Below, piece by piece: positions 16,596 through 24,944 of a DNA stretch of 64,000 nucleotides; the first letter of the stretch is position 1; the number at the start of each line of letters is the position of its first letter. The DNA is from CAAGNP01 sp045603545 (GTDB taxonomy: Bacteria > Bacteroidota > Bacteroidia > Bacteroidales > UBA932): positions 19,407 through 83,406 of the forward strand of contig JAZUMG010000006.1 of the NCBI GenBank assembly GCA_045603545.1, read 5' to 3'. A model generated the notes under the pieces. The model searched no databases, was not told where the DNA came from, and was given only the letters and a program-made list of their open reading frames with translations. The translations under genes and the position numbers were made by a program.

Positions 16596-17177
16596 AATAA
16601 ATAATCGTTTAAAATTCTCTGAATGCAATATTCCAACTTATTATTTACTTTTTCTGTCAGATTTTACAACACTTTCATCTGTTTACTTTTTTGTACGTTC
16701 TGTCATAATTTTAAAAATTTGAAAAAGGGGATTTTTAGAATAATGTATTTCCTTGCACAGGCAAAATTTCAAACTATTAACGTTTAATAAGTGAAGCACT
16801 TACTGCACCTGAGGGTAGGAATAGGTTCGCACTTTTGAATGTAAGGCAGGTGCTCACCGCTTTTATACCGGCTCTCGCCGGACCAGCGCTCCCGGCCTTG
16901 CCGTATTTGCTGCGCAAATACACGGCCTCCGCGTGGCGTCTGATGACGCCTTGTTAACACTCTGGTAGATTTTGGTGATGTCATCACGAACAGATTAGAC
17001 ACATCAATCCTGGCTGCAGGTGCTTCTATGAGTGATTAGCGTGCCCAATCCATCTATCCCAGACGGGATTGGGAACACTTTTCCCACCTGGAGGCCCATT
17101 TTCGAGCCCAACCTCTTCGCGATTCAGACACCCGAACGGGGTCGGGTGTGACGGGGTGTGACAGGGTGGGTGTGGGT
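16596..17177. other. Gene-free, hairpin-rich stretch upstream of the Rpn gene
   Basis: No convincing gene. The first 190 bp are AT-rich and probably hold the Rpn promoter, though no clear TAnnTTTG was found. From about 16790 the composition becomes GC-rich with several hairpins: AAGTG/CACTT near 16790, CCGG/CCGG near 16870, a GTATTTG/CAAATAC stem near 16905-16920, GGCGTC/GACGCC near 16937, and CCCAATCC/GGATTGGG at about 17043-17072. It ends with the dispersed repeat at 17125-17159. It could hold a structured RNA or a degraded mobile element; I cannot assign it. Confidence 0.5.
17125..17159 (+). repeat. Dispersed 35-bp repeat, right copy
   Basis: CAGACACCCGAACGGGG, then TCGGGTGTGACGGGGTGT. 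ACACCCGA and TCGGGTGT form a perfect 8-bp hairpin. It is in the same orientation as 15309-15342. Confidence 0.7.
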
Positions 17178-17786
17178 TTACCAGCGGTAGACTATGTTGA
17201 CTGCACCTTTGTAGGCGGGGAGCCATTCGCCGGAGTGGTTCCAGCCCACGTACATTGAGCCGTCAGATGTGCGGTGACCTTCATATGCAGAGATGGAGTA
17301 GCCAAGTCCCCAAGCTATGTCGATAGCCCATCTCTTGGAGAAGCAGAACTGGTAGCCAAAAGTGGCACCCATCATTATGTTTGTTCCCACCTGGTAACTG
17401 TCGGGATATGTACCCCAGTATGCGGGTACCAGCCCTTTGCTAAGACGCCACATAGCCCATCCTATGTTTGGACCCATATAAAATCCGCGGAATGTCTCTG
17501 CAGGGTACCAGTGTGCCTCCAGAAAAGTGGCACCGAGATTGAGCGGAGTCTTTGTCCCTGGAACGCCGTAAGGGTAGAATATCCCCATACCTTCCAATTG
17601 CACTGAGAATTCATCATGCACCTTCACTTCTATGGCAGGATTGACTACACCCAGCAGTGCAGCCGCATTGAGCTTGACGGCGATTTTCTGCTCAGGGTCA
17701 ATCTTCCTGGAGTCATTTTGTCCGTATGCTGCAGCGCAAAATAGCATTGCGGTAGCAATAAATATAATAAAACGTCTCATAACCAT
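17178..17786 (-). CDS. DUF3575 outer-membrane beta-barrel protein
   Basis: 202 residues with a signal peptide (FIIFIATAMLFCAAAYGQ). The mature part, KIAVKLNAAALLGVVNPAIE, EFSVQLEGMGIFYPYG, FLEAHWYPAETFRGFYMGPN, and a C-terminal aromatic end (NIVYRW) are typical of DUF3575 outer-membrane proteins. These are small barrels of unknown function that in some Bacteroidales sit near fimbrial or surface genes. The ATG overlaps the VanZ stop (TAATG), so the two genes are co-translated. Met3 is an alternative start. Confidence 0.8.
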   Translation of the reverse strand: MVMRRFIIFIATAMLFCAAAYGQNDSRKIDPEQKIAVKLNAAALLGVVNPAIEVKVHDEFSVQLEGMGIFYPYGVPGTKTPLNLGATFLEAHWYPAETFRGFYMGPNIGWAMWRLSKGLVPAYWGTYPDSYQVGTNIMMGATFGYQFCFSKRWAIDIAWGLGYSISAYEGHRTSDGSMYVGWNHSGEWLPAYKGAVNIVYRW

Positions 17787-18223
17787 TATTTCTTTTTGTC
17801 AAGTACCAATTTTTCGGTCACGGATATCATCCACTCTCCTATAAATTTCACTACTAGAGTACCAACAAGTATGCCGAAAAAGTCTGCTATAAAGTCCTGA
17901 AACTCCCCGGATCTTGCATCGAGCAGATATTTCTGGGCCAACTCGGTGAACACGGCGAATACAAGCCCGGTTACAAATGTGAGGCTCAGGGCAAACTCCT
18001 TGTATCGCCCTACGTGACGGGAATACCTATAGGTGAGCCATCCGATAAAGGGGTAGGGGAGGAACATTATGAAGTGAAAATACCTGTCTATTCTTATCCC
18101 CAGAAAGTATTGCGGCAACTCCAGATCTGGCATGGAGAAGTTGAAAAAACAAAAGAAAAGTACCATTCCCACATAAAGCAGGAACAGTACTTTTACCAAT
18201 ATGCCGGCTCCACGACTCAGCAT
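17786..18223 (-). CDS. VanZ family membrane protein
   Basis: 145 residues with four membrane segments at about 8-28, 46-64, 77-96 and 108-128. Landmarks are DRYFHFIMFLPYPFIGWL, VFTELAQKYLLDARSGEFQD and FIADFFGILVGTL. The Asp/Glu-rich motif FTELAQ...R.G...D..AD..G is the VanZ signature. VanZ-like proteins are linked to glycopeptide tolerance in enterococci, but most members have no known role. It lies 3 bp after the transaldolase-like gene and overlaps the DUF3575 start. Confidence 0.87.
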   Translation of the reverse strand: MLSRGAGILVKVLFLLYVGMVLFFCFFNFSMPDLELPQYFLGIRIDRYFHFIMFLPYPFIGWLTYRYSRHVGRYKEFALSLTFVTGLVFAVFTELAQKYLLDARSGEFQDFIADFFGILVGTLVVKFIGEWMISVTEKLVLDKKK

Positions 18224-18226
18224 AGC

Positions 18227-18880
18227 TTACACCATCTTGGCAGCATCGCTGATGAAGGTAGCAAGACCTTTATCAGTAAGCGGATGGTTGATAAGGCCAA
18301 GGATAGCTTTGAGAGGGCAGGTAGCCACATCTGCACCCACCTCAAGACACTGGATAATGTGTTGGGTGTGGCGGATAGAAGCTGCAAGAACCTGTGTCTG
18401 GTAGCCATAAGTGTTGTAAACATCTACGATCTGGGCCACAAGACCAATACCGTCAGTAGAGATATCATCAAGACGACCTACAAATGGTGATACATAGGTA
18501 GCACCTGCTTTAGCAGCCAAAAGTGCCTGGCCAACAGAAAATACAAGTGTACAGTTGGTTTTGATTCCAAGAGATGAGAAGTATTTTACAGCTTTGATAC
18601 CATCTACAGTACAAGGGAGTTTGACTGTGATCTGAGGGTGGATTTTGGCAAGTTCGTGACCCTCTTTGATCATCTCTTCATATGTGGTGGAGAGAACCTC
18701 TGCACTTACATCACCATCTACGATCTCGCAGATGTCAGCGTAGTGTTTCTTAATGTTTTCGATACCTTTGATACCCTCTTTGGCCATCAGTGAAGGGTTG
18801 GTGGTTACACCGTCAAGGATACCAAGGCTCTGTGCCTCTTTGATTTGTTCAAGGTTAGCTGTGTCAAGGAAAAATTTCAT
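18227..18880 (-). CDS. Transaldolase-like fructose-6-phosphate aldolase family enzyme
   Basis: 217 residues, the short transaldolase subfamily (MipB/TalC/FsaA, about 215-220 residues). MKFFLDTANLEQIKEAQSLG, DGVTTNPSLMAKEG, the Schiff-base Lys in ITVKLPCT, NCTLVFSVGQALLAAKAGA and YVSPFVGRLDDI are conserved. Family members act either as transaldolase in the pentose phosphate pathway or as fructose-6-phosphate aldolase. In Bacteroidetes the transaldolase role is more likely. It lies in a minus-strand run with sulP and vanZ. Confidence 0.9.
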   Translation of the reverse strand: MKFFLDTANLEQIKEAQSLGILDGVTTNPSLMAKEGIKGIENIKKHYADICEIVDGDVSAEVLSTTYEEMIKEGHELAKIHPQITVKLPCTVDGIKAVKYFSSLGIKTNCTLVFSVGQALLAAKAGATYVSPFVGRLDDISTDGIGLVAQIVDVYNTYGYQTQVLAASIRHTQHIIQCLEVGADVATCPLKAILGLINHPLTDKGLATFISDAAKMV

Positions 18881-18900
18881 GATAGTATATATTCTTATTG

Positions 18901-20595
18901 TTATTCATTCAGCAGTTCTGTTGCCCTCTTCATGGCAGGTGTGATATGAGGAAGGATGTTCTCTTCACCGATCTCCTGGGCAAATCCAGATTTGCGGAGT
19001 GTAGCGTGAACTTTCTCTGTTACACCTGAAAGAACCATCTGGATACCCTCTTTTTTAGAACGGAGGTAGAGGTTACGCAAGTTGTTGAGACCTGTAGAGT
19101 CCATAAATGGAACCCTTCTCATACGGATAACCCTCACTTTAAGCTTTTCACCTCTGAATCTGTCAAACTCATCGATTTTGGATGCCAGACCGAAGAAGAA
19201 AGGACCATCGATCTCATATACCTCCACACCCTCAGGAATATCAAGATATTGGGTGTCGGTAGGGTTTATGATCTCTACATTTTCAGTAGCAGCAATAGGG
19301 TCTTTGCCCATAACATTGATCTGTGATGTCTCGCTCACACGTTTGACAAATAGGATTACTGCCAATAGCATACCCACCTCGATAGCTACAGTAAGGTCGA
19401 TAATTACAGTGAGGAAGAAGGTGATCAGGAGCACTGCCACATCGGTCTTCTCACCCTTTAGAAGATATTTGAATGTTCTCCACTCAGACATATTGTAAGC
19501 TACCATCACAAGGATAGCTGCCAGACACGAGAGTGGAATGTATACTGCGTAAGGCAACAGGAAGAGGAATATGATCAATAGCACCACAGCATGGACAATA
19601 CCTGCGATAGGGGTGCGTCCTCCGTTGTTGATGTTTGCCATAGTTCTGGCCAATGCACCTGTAGCAGGGATACCACCGAAGAATGGGGTTACGATGTTGG
19701 CAATACCCTGTCCGATAAGTTCGGTGTTCGAGTCGTGCTTTTTGCCTGTCACACCATCTGCCACCATAGCTGCCATCAAAGACTCAATGGCGCACAAAAG
19801 TGCAATGGTAATGGCTGGTGAGAAGAGCTCCTTCACGGTCTCCATCGAGAGTTCAGGGAGTGATGGTTTAGGGAATGTCAACCCGCCTGCAAGCTCAGGG
19901 AATTTGTTACCAATGGTAAGGAATGTGATACCGTCAATCCTGGTAGCCACTACTGACGCAATAATACCGATGATGATGGCAATAAGCGATCCGGGAACCT
20001 TCTTGGTAACCTTGGGCCAGAAGATGCACACCAGCAGGCAGACAAGACCCAAAAGTGTCTCAGACAATGAAATGGTGCCGAAATTCTTGAAATAGCAACC
20101 CCATTGTGCTAGGAATCCTGAAGGGACACTTTCGATCTGAAGACCGAAGAAGTCCTTGATCTGAGTCGAGAAGATAACCACAGCGATACCTGAGGTGAAT
20201 CCGACTATGATAGGATAGGGGATAAACTTGATAAGGGTTCCGAGTTTGAATACACCCATCAGGACAAGCATGATACCTGCCATTGCTGTCGCAATGATAA
20301 GTCCGTCCATACCAAATTTGGTGACAATACCGTAAATGATTACGATAAATGCACCTGTAGGACCACCGATAAGCGAGTATGTTCCACCCAGGAACGACAT
20401 CAGAAAGCCAGCCACGATAGCTGTGATAAGGCCTTGCTGAGGTGAAACACCTGATGATATACCAAATGCAATTGCGAGTGGCAATGCAATAATTCCGACA
20501 ATAACTCCGGCAATCAAATCTGCACGGAAGTCATCCATAGTGTACTTTCCTTTCTGGAAAAGGTCAAAGATTTTAGGTCTAAATGAGAAACGCAT
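18901..20595 (-). CDS. SulP family anion transporter with STAS domain
   Basis: 564 residues from ATG at 20595; a GTG one codon earlier is open. The membrane domain (about 25-440) has AGVIVGIIALPLAIAFGISS, LIGGPTGAFIVIIYG, FTSGIAVVIFSTQIKDFFGL and GGIPATGALARTMANI, all SulP landmarks. A STAS domain follows (about 455-555) with the conserved loop RRVPFMDSTGLNNLRNLY. It is a secondary anion importer of the sulfate/bicarbonate permease type. Being next to carAB suggests bicarbonate supply for carbamoyl phosphate, but sulfate is equally possible. A hairpin at 20611-20636 separates it from carB. Confidence 0.9.
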   Translation of the reverse strand: MRFSFRPKIFDLFQKGKYTMDDFRADLIAGVIVGIIALPLAIAFGISSGVSPQQGLITAIVAGFLMSFLGGTYSLIGGPTGAFIVIIYGIVTKFGMDGLIIATAMAGIMLVLMGVFKLGTLIKFIPYPIIVGFTSGIAVVIFSTQIKDFFGLQIESVPSGFLAQWGCYFKNFGTISLSETLLGLVCLLVCIFWPKVTKKVPGSLIAIIIGIIASVVATRIDGITFLTIGNKFPELAGGLTFPKPSLPELSMETVKELFSPAITIALLCAIESLMAAMVADGVTGKKHDSNTELIGQGIANIVTPFFGGIPATGALARTMANINNGGRTPIAGIVHAVVLLIIFLFLLPYAVYIPLSCLAAILVMVAYNMSEWRTFKYLLKGEKTDVAVLLITFFLTVIIDLTVAIEVGMLLAVILFVKRVSETSQINVMGKDPIAATENVEIINPTDTQYLDIPEGVEVYEIDGPFFFGLASKIDEFDRFRGEKLKVRVIRMRRVPFMDSTGLNNLRNLYLRSKKEGIQMVLSGVTEKVHATLRKSGFAQEIGEENILPHITPAMKRATELLNE

Positions 20596-20610
20596 CACTT
20601 TTCATAATAA

Positions 20611-20636
20611 ACCCCACGAACTTGGGCCCGTGGGGT
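20611..20636 (-). terminator. Hairpin between carB and sulP
   Basis: ACCCCACG (20611-20618) pairs with CGTGGGGT (20629-20636). The minus-strand T-run behind it is weak, so it may attenuate rather than fully end carAB transcription. Confidence 0.55.
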
Positions 20637-20644
20637 GAAATTTT

Positions 20645-23600
20645 TTATTTGTATTCATCCCAGCTCTTGATTTCGATTTCATCCTCTGTCATATTGCAGA
20701 ACGAGATGATGAATGCCGAAGCAAGTCTGGTATTTGTTATAAGCGGAATATTGAAGTCTACAGCTGCACGTCTGATTCTATAGCCGTTTGTAAGCTCGGT
20801 GTGGGTCATATTCTTAGGGATATTGATCACCATATCGATCTGTTTGTTCTGCAGCATTTCGAGAGCTTGTGGTTCATTGCCCTCCTCTGTAGGCCAGTAG
20901 GCTCTGATAGAAGGGATGTTGTTCTCGCTCAAGTATTTGTGAGAACCGCCGGTAGCGTAGATGGTGTACCCTTTGTCTGCAAGGAGTCTGCAAGCTTTGA
21001 GAAGCTCTGCTTTCTGTTTTGCATCGCCTGAAGAGATAAGGATATTCTTCTTGGGGATAGAGTAACCTACAGAGAGCATCGATTTGAGGATAGCCTCATC
21101 GGTGTTGTCACCGATACATCCCACCTCACCGGTAGAAGCCATATCCACACCAAGGATAGGGTCTGCCTTCTGAAGTCTTGCAAATGAGAACTGTGAGGCT
21201 TTGATACCTACATAATCGAGGTCAAATGCACTCTTGGCGGGAGGGGTAACCTCTTCACCGATCATAACTTTGGTTGCAAGTTCGATGAAGTTGATCTTAA
21301 GTACTTTAGATACAAATGGGAAGCTTCGTGAAGCTCTGAGGTTACACTCGATAACTTTGATGTCGTTCTCCTTGGCTAGGAACTGCATATTGAAAGGACC
21401 TGAAATCTTGAGGGCCTCAGCTGTCTTGCGTGCTATCTTCTTAATCCTGCGGGCAGTCTCCACATAAAGTTTCTGAGGAGGGAACTGGATGGTAGCGTCA
21501 CCTGAGTGCACACCTGCAAACTCGATGTGTTCTGAGATGGCGTAAGCGATAACTTTACCATTTTCAGCTACAGCGTCAAATTCGATCTCTTTGGCGTGTC
21601 TTACAAATTCGCTTACCACTACAGGGTGTTTCTTGGATACGTTTGCTGCAAGTGAAAGGAACTCTTCAAGCTCCTTATCATTTGAGCAGACATTCATAGC
21701 TGCACCTGAGAGTACGTATGAAGGGCGTACCAATACAGGGTAACCCACCTGTTCCACGAATTTGTGGATATCACTGAGTGAAGTAAGCTCTTTCCATTTT
21801 GGCTGGTCGATGCCGAGCTCATCCATCAATGATGAGAATTTGTGTCTGTCCTCAGCGTTGTCGATGCTGCTTGCCGATGTGCCGAGTAGGTTAACACCGT
21901 TGGCATCGAGACGGATAGCCAGGTTGTTAGGGATCTGACCACCTACAGATACTACCATACCGTGAGGGTTCTCAAGGTCGTGGATATCCATTACCCTTTC
22001 GAATGTAAGCTCATCGAAGTACAGTCTGTCGCACATATCGTAGTCGGTTGAAACTGTCTCAGGGTTGTAGTTGATCATTACACCTCTCCAGCCAGATTTT
22101 CTGATGGTCTGAAGTGCATTGACGCTACACCAGTCAAACTCAACTGAACTACCGATACGGTAAGCACCTGAGCCGAGTACTATAATAGATTTGCGGTCAC
22201 CCTTGAAATCCACGTCTGATTTGGTACCGTTGTATGTCAGGTACAGGTAGTTGGCCTGTGCTGGATACTCCGCTGCCAATGTGTCGATCTGTTTCACTAC
22301 AGGGGCAAGTCCGAACCCTTTTCTGTAGTTTCTTACAGCCATAGCCATCTCTTCTCCGTCGATAGAGTCTTTGAGTACAAGACGGCCTATCTGGAAGTCT
22401 GAAAAACCTTGGCACTTGGCCCTCTTGAGAAGTTCGAAATCTACCTCTTCAAGTGTATTGAGGGCACGAAGTTCATCGGCTGTAATTTTGATGTTGTAGA
22501 GTTTGTCCAGGAACCATCTGTCGATCTTGGTGAGTTCGTGGATCTGTTCTACAGTGTATCCTGCGTTGAATGCTTTTGAGATGACAAAGATACGTTTGTC
22601 GGTAGGCTGACGGAGAGCTTTGTCAATATCTTCTACCACAATCTCCTTGTTGGCTACAAAACCGTGGGCACCCTGTCCGATCATACGGAGACCTTTCTGA
22701 ATGGTCTCTTCGAAGGTACGTCCGATAGACATCACCTCGCCGACACTCTTCATGCTGCTGCCGATCTCGCGTGATACGCCGTGGAATTTGCTGAGGTCCC
22801 AACGTGGGATTTTACAAACCACATAGTCAAGTGTTGGCTCAAAGAAAGCAGGGGTAGTTTTGGTAACCGAGTTCTTGAGATCAAACAAACCATAGCCCAA
22901 ACCAAGTTTGGCTGCTACAAAGGCCAATGGATAACCAGTTGCTTTTGATGCAAGGGCTGATGAGCGGCTCAGACGGGCATTAACCTCGATAACTCTATAA
23001 TCTTCAGAATTTGTGTCAAATGCGAACTGAACGTTACACTCACCCACAATACCCACGTGTTTTACAATGCGGATAGCAAGTTCACGGAGTTTGACTACTT
23101 CCTGATTGGTAAGTGTCTGGCAAGGTGCCACTACGATACTCTCACCGGTGTGGATACCAAGCGGGTCGAAGTTCTCCATATTGCAGACAGCAATACAGTT
23201 GTCAAAGCGGTCACGCATCACCTCGAACTCGATCTCTTTCCACCCTTTGAGTGATTTCTCAACAAGAACCTGAGGTGAATAAGAGAATGATTTCTCTGCA
23301 AGTTTGCGGAGCTCCTCTTCGTTGTCGCAGAAACCGCTGCCAAGTCCGCCAAGTGCGTAAGCTGCGCGGATGATGACAGGGTAGCCAAGTTCTGCAGCAG
23401 AGGCTACTGCATCTTCTATGTTCTCCACAGCGTGGCTCTTGATGGTCTTTACATCGATCTCATCAAGTTTTTTGACGAAAAGTTCGCGGTCCTCAGTGTC
23501 CATAATGGCCTGCACTGGGGTACCGAGCACTTTAAGGTTATATTTTTCAAGGATACCCTGCTCATAAAGCTTGACACCGCAGTTGAGTGCAGTCTGGCCA

Positions 23601-23866
23601 CCGAATGCCAGGAGGATACCTTGTGGTTTCTCTTTCTGGATGACTTTCTCTACATAGAATGGGGTTACAGGGAGGAAATAAATCTTGTCTGCAACACCTT
23701 CAGATGTCTGAACTGTAGCGATATTGGGGTTGATCAGAATGGTCTCGATACCCTCTTCTCTCATCGCTTTGATCGCTTGAGAGCCAGAGTAATCGAACTC
23801 ACCAGCTTCACCAATCTTCAGGGCTCCTGAACCAAGGAGAATAACTTTTTTAATGCTTTTGTCCAT
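20645..23866 (-). CDS. carB: Carbamoyl-phosphate synthase large subunit
   Basis: 1073 residues, full length for the family. Two homologous ATP-grasp halves begin with KKVILLGSGALKIGEAGEFD and KSIIVLGSGAYRIGSSVEFD. The N-half carries RAAYALGGLGSGF and the C-half VRPSYVLSGAAMNV. The last ~140 residues form the MGS-like allosteric domain (GYTIYATGGSHKYLSENNI). It phosphorylates bicarbonate, adds ammonia and phosphorylates carbamate for pyrimidine and arginine synthesis. It lies 6 bp after carA. Because CarA appears to lack part of its glutaminase triad, ammonia may be the direct nitrogen donor here. Confidence 0.97.
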   Translation of the reverse strand: MDKSIKKVILLGSGALKIGEAGEFDYSGSQAIKAMREEGIETILINPNIATVQTSEGVADKIYFLPVTPFYVEKVIQKEKPQGILLAFGGQTALNCGVKLYEQGILEKYNLKVLGTPVQAIMDTEDRELFVKKLDEIDVKTIKSHAVENIEDAVASAAELGYPVIIRAAYALGGLGSGFCDNEEELRKLAEKSFSYSPQVLVEKSLKGWKEIEFEVMRDRFDNCIAVCNMENFDPLGIHTGESIVVAPCQTLTNQEVVKLRELAIRIVKHVGIVGECNVQFAFDTNSEDYRVIEVNARLSRSSALASKATGYPLAFVAAKLGLGYGLFDLKNSVTKTTPAFFEPTLDYVVCKIPRWDLSKFHGVSREIGSSMKSVGEVMSIGRTFEETIQKGLRMIGQGAHGFVANKEIVVEDIDKALRQPTDKRIFVISKAFNAGYTVEQIHELTKIDRWFLDKLYNIKITADELRALNTLEEVDFELLKRAKCQGFSDFQIGRLVLKDSIDGEEMAMAVRNYRKGFGLAPVVKQIDTLAAEYPAQANYLYLTYNGTKSDVDFKGDRKSIIVLGSGAYRIGSSVEFDWCSVNALQTIRKSGWRGVMINYNPETVSTDYDMCDRLYFDELTFERVMDIHDLENPHGMVVSVGGQIPNNLAIRLDANGVNLLGTSASSIDNAEDRHKFSSLMDELGIDQPKWKELTSLSDIHKFVEQVGYPVLVRPSYVLSGAAMNVCSNDKELEEFLSLAANVSKKHPVVVSEFVRHAKEIEFDAVAENGKVIAYAISEHIEFAGVHSGDATIQFPPQKLYVETARRIKKIARKTAEALKISGPFNMQFLAKENDIKVIECNLRASRSFPFVSKVLKINFIELATKVMIGEEVTPPAKSAFDLDYVGIKASQFSFARLQKADPILGVDMASTGEVGCIGDNTDEAILKSMLSVGYSIPKKNILISSGDAKQKAELLKACRLLADKGYTIYATGGSHKYLSENNIPSIRAYWPTEEGNEPQALEMLQNKQIDMVINIPKNMTHTELTNGYRIRRAAVDFNIPLITNTRLASAFIISFCNMTEDEIEIKSWDEYK

Positions 23867-23872
23867 AGTGTT

Positions 23873-24919
23873 CTATAGTAGATTTAGGAAGTCGTCAAAT
23901 AGAGTGTTGTTGTCCGGATAGAATTGGACACCGAAGAAGCGTCCGTTTTTGTGTCTTATCCCTTCGTTTGAACCATCGTTCATATTGATGAACATAGGCT
24001 CCCAGTCTGCGCCAAGGGAGTTGTTGTCAACAGCATAACTATGATTCTGGGATGTGATGTAGCATTTCTCTGTGCCGGCAAGACGTACCGGTTGGTTGTG
24101 GCTTCTGTGACCATAAGGGAGTTTGACAGTCTGAGCACCTGCTGCTTTGGCCAGCAACTGGTTACCCATGCAGATACCGAATACAGGTTTGTTTTTCTCC
24201 ATAGCCACCTGGATATTTTTGATGGTCTCTGTGCAGAACTCAGGATTACCTGGACCATTGGATACGATTACACCATCATATTCAAGTGTATTGAAATCGT
24301 AGTCCCATGGAACACGTATCAGCTCTACATCCCTGCTTACAAGTTTGCGAAGAATGCTGTTGTTGACACCGCAGTCCACAAGCACTACTTTCTTGCCACC
24401 CTCATTTCCATATCTGGTCACCTCGGAGCAGCTCACTTTCGCCACCTGGTTCTCAAGGTTAGGGTTATAGAATTTGGATGGGGTATTGAAACCTCTTGGG
24501 ATAATGGCACCAAGTTGAGAGCCGTGGTCACGGAGATATTTGGTTAGCTCTCTGGTGTCCACGCCATATATGCCCGGGATTTTGTTCTCCTTGAGCCATT
24601 GGTCGAGACTTTTGACAGCATTCCAGTGACTGTAGTTGAAGGAGTAGTCAAGGACGATCACACCCTTTACGTGGATCTTGTCAGATTCGTAGTTGAGTGA
24701 TATTCCATTTTCCTTATTGTCATCAGGAACACCATAGTTTCCGATAAGAGGATAGGTTATACATAGGATTTGCCCCTCATAATTAGGGTCGGTCAGAGCT
24801 TCCGGATATCCTACCATAGAAGTGCTGAATACCACTTCACCTTCGGCAAGGAACTCATAACCAAATGAATAGCCCTGAAACTCAAGGCCATTCTCAAGAT
24901 GGAGTACTGCTTCTTTCAT
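23873..24919 (-). CDS. carA: Carbamoyl-phosphate synthase small subunit with altered glutaminase triad
   Basis: 348 residues from ATG at 24919 (MKEAVLHLENGLEFQG); a longer frame overlaps the upstream gene. The N-terminal domain is normal (SMVGYPEALTDPNYEGQIL, GVDTRELTKYLRDHG). The class I glutaminase domain has the oxyanion strand VSNGPGNPEF and the nucleophile in GICMGNQLLAKAAG. At the C-terminus, where the family has the catalytic His and Glu of an HPE motif, this protein reads VQFYPDNNTLFDDF: Tyr and Asp replace them and a few residues are missing. The DNA in this stretch is clear and in frame. Glutaminase activity may be lost, leaving a structural or ammonia-dependent role. Confidence 0.92.
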   Translation of the reverse strand: MKEAVLHLENGLEFQGYSFGYEFLAEGEVVFSTSMVGYPEALTDPNYEGQILCITYPLIGNYGVPDDNKENGISLNYESDKIHVKGVIVLDYSFNYSHWNAVKSLDQWLKENKIPGIYGVDTRELTKYLRDHGSQLGAIIPRGFNTPSKFYNPNLENQVAKVSCSEVTRYGNEGGKKVVLVDCGVNNSILRKLVSRDVELIRVPWDYDFNTLEYDGVIVSNGPGNPEFCTETIKNIQVAMEKNKPVFGICMGNQLLAKAAGAQTVKLPYGHRSHNQPVRLAGTEKCYITSQNHSYAVDNNSLGADWEPMFINMNDGSNEGIRHKNGRFFGVQFYPDNNTLFDDFLNLL

Positions 24920-24944
24920 ATTGAACACAAATGTAAGAGTTTTT

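Noticed and set aside
16784..17002. Minus-strand frame of 72 codons in the hairpin-rich gap
   Set aside because: Arg-rich low-complexity text through the hairpins, no start signal and no family resemblance.
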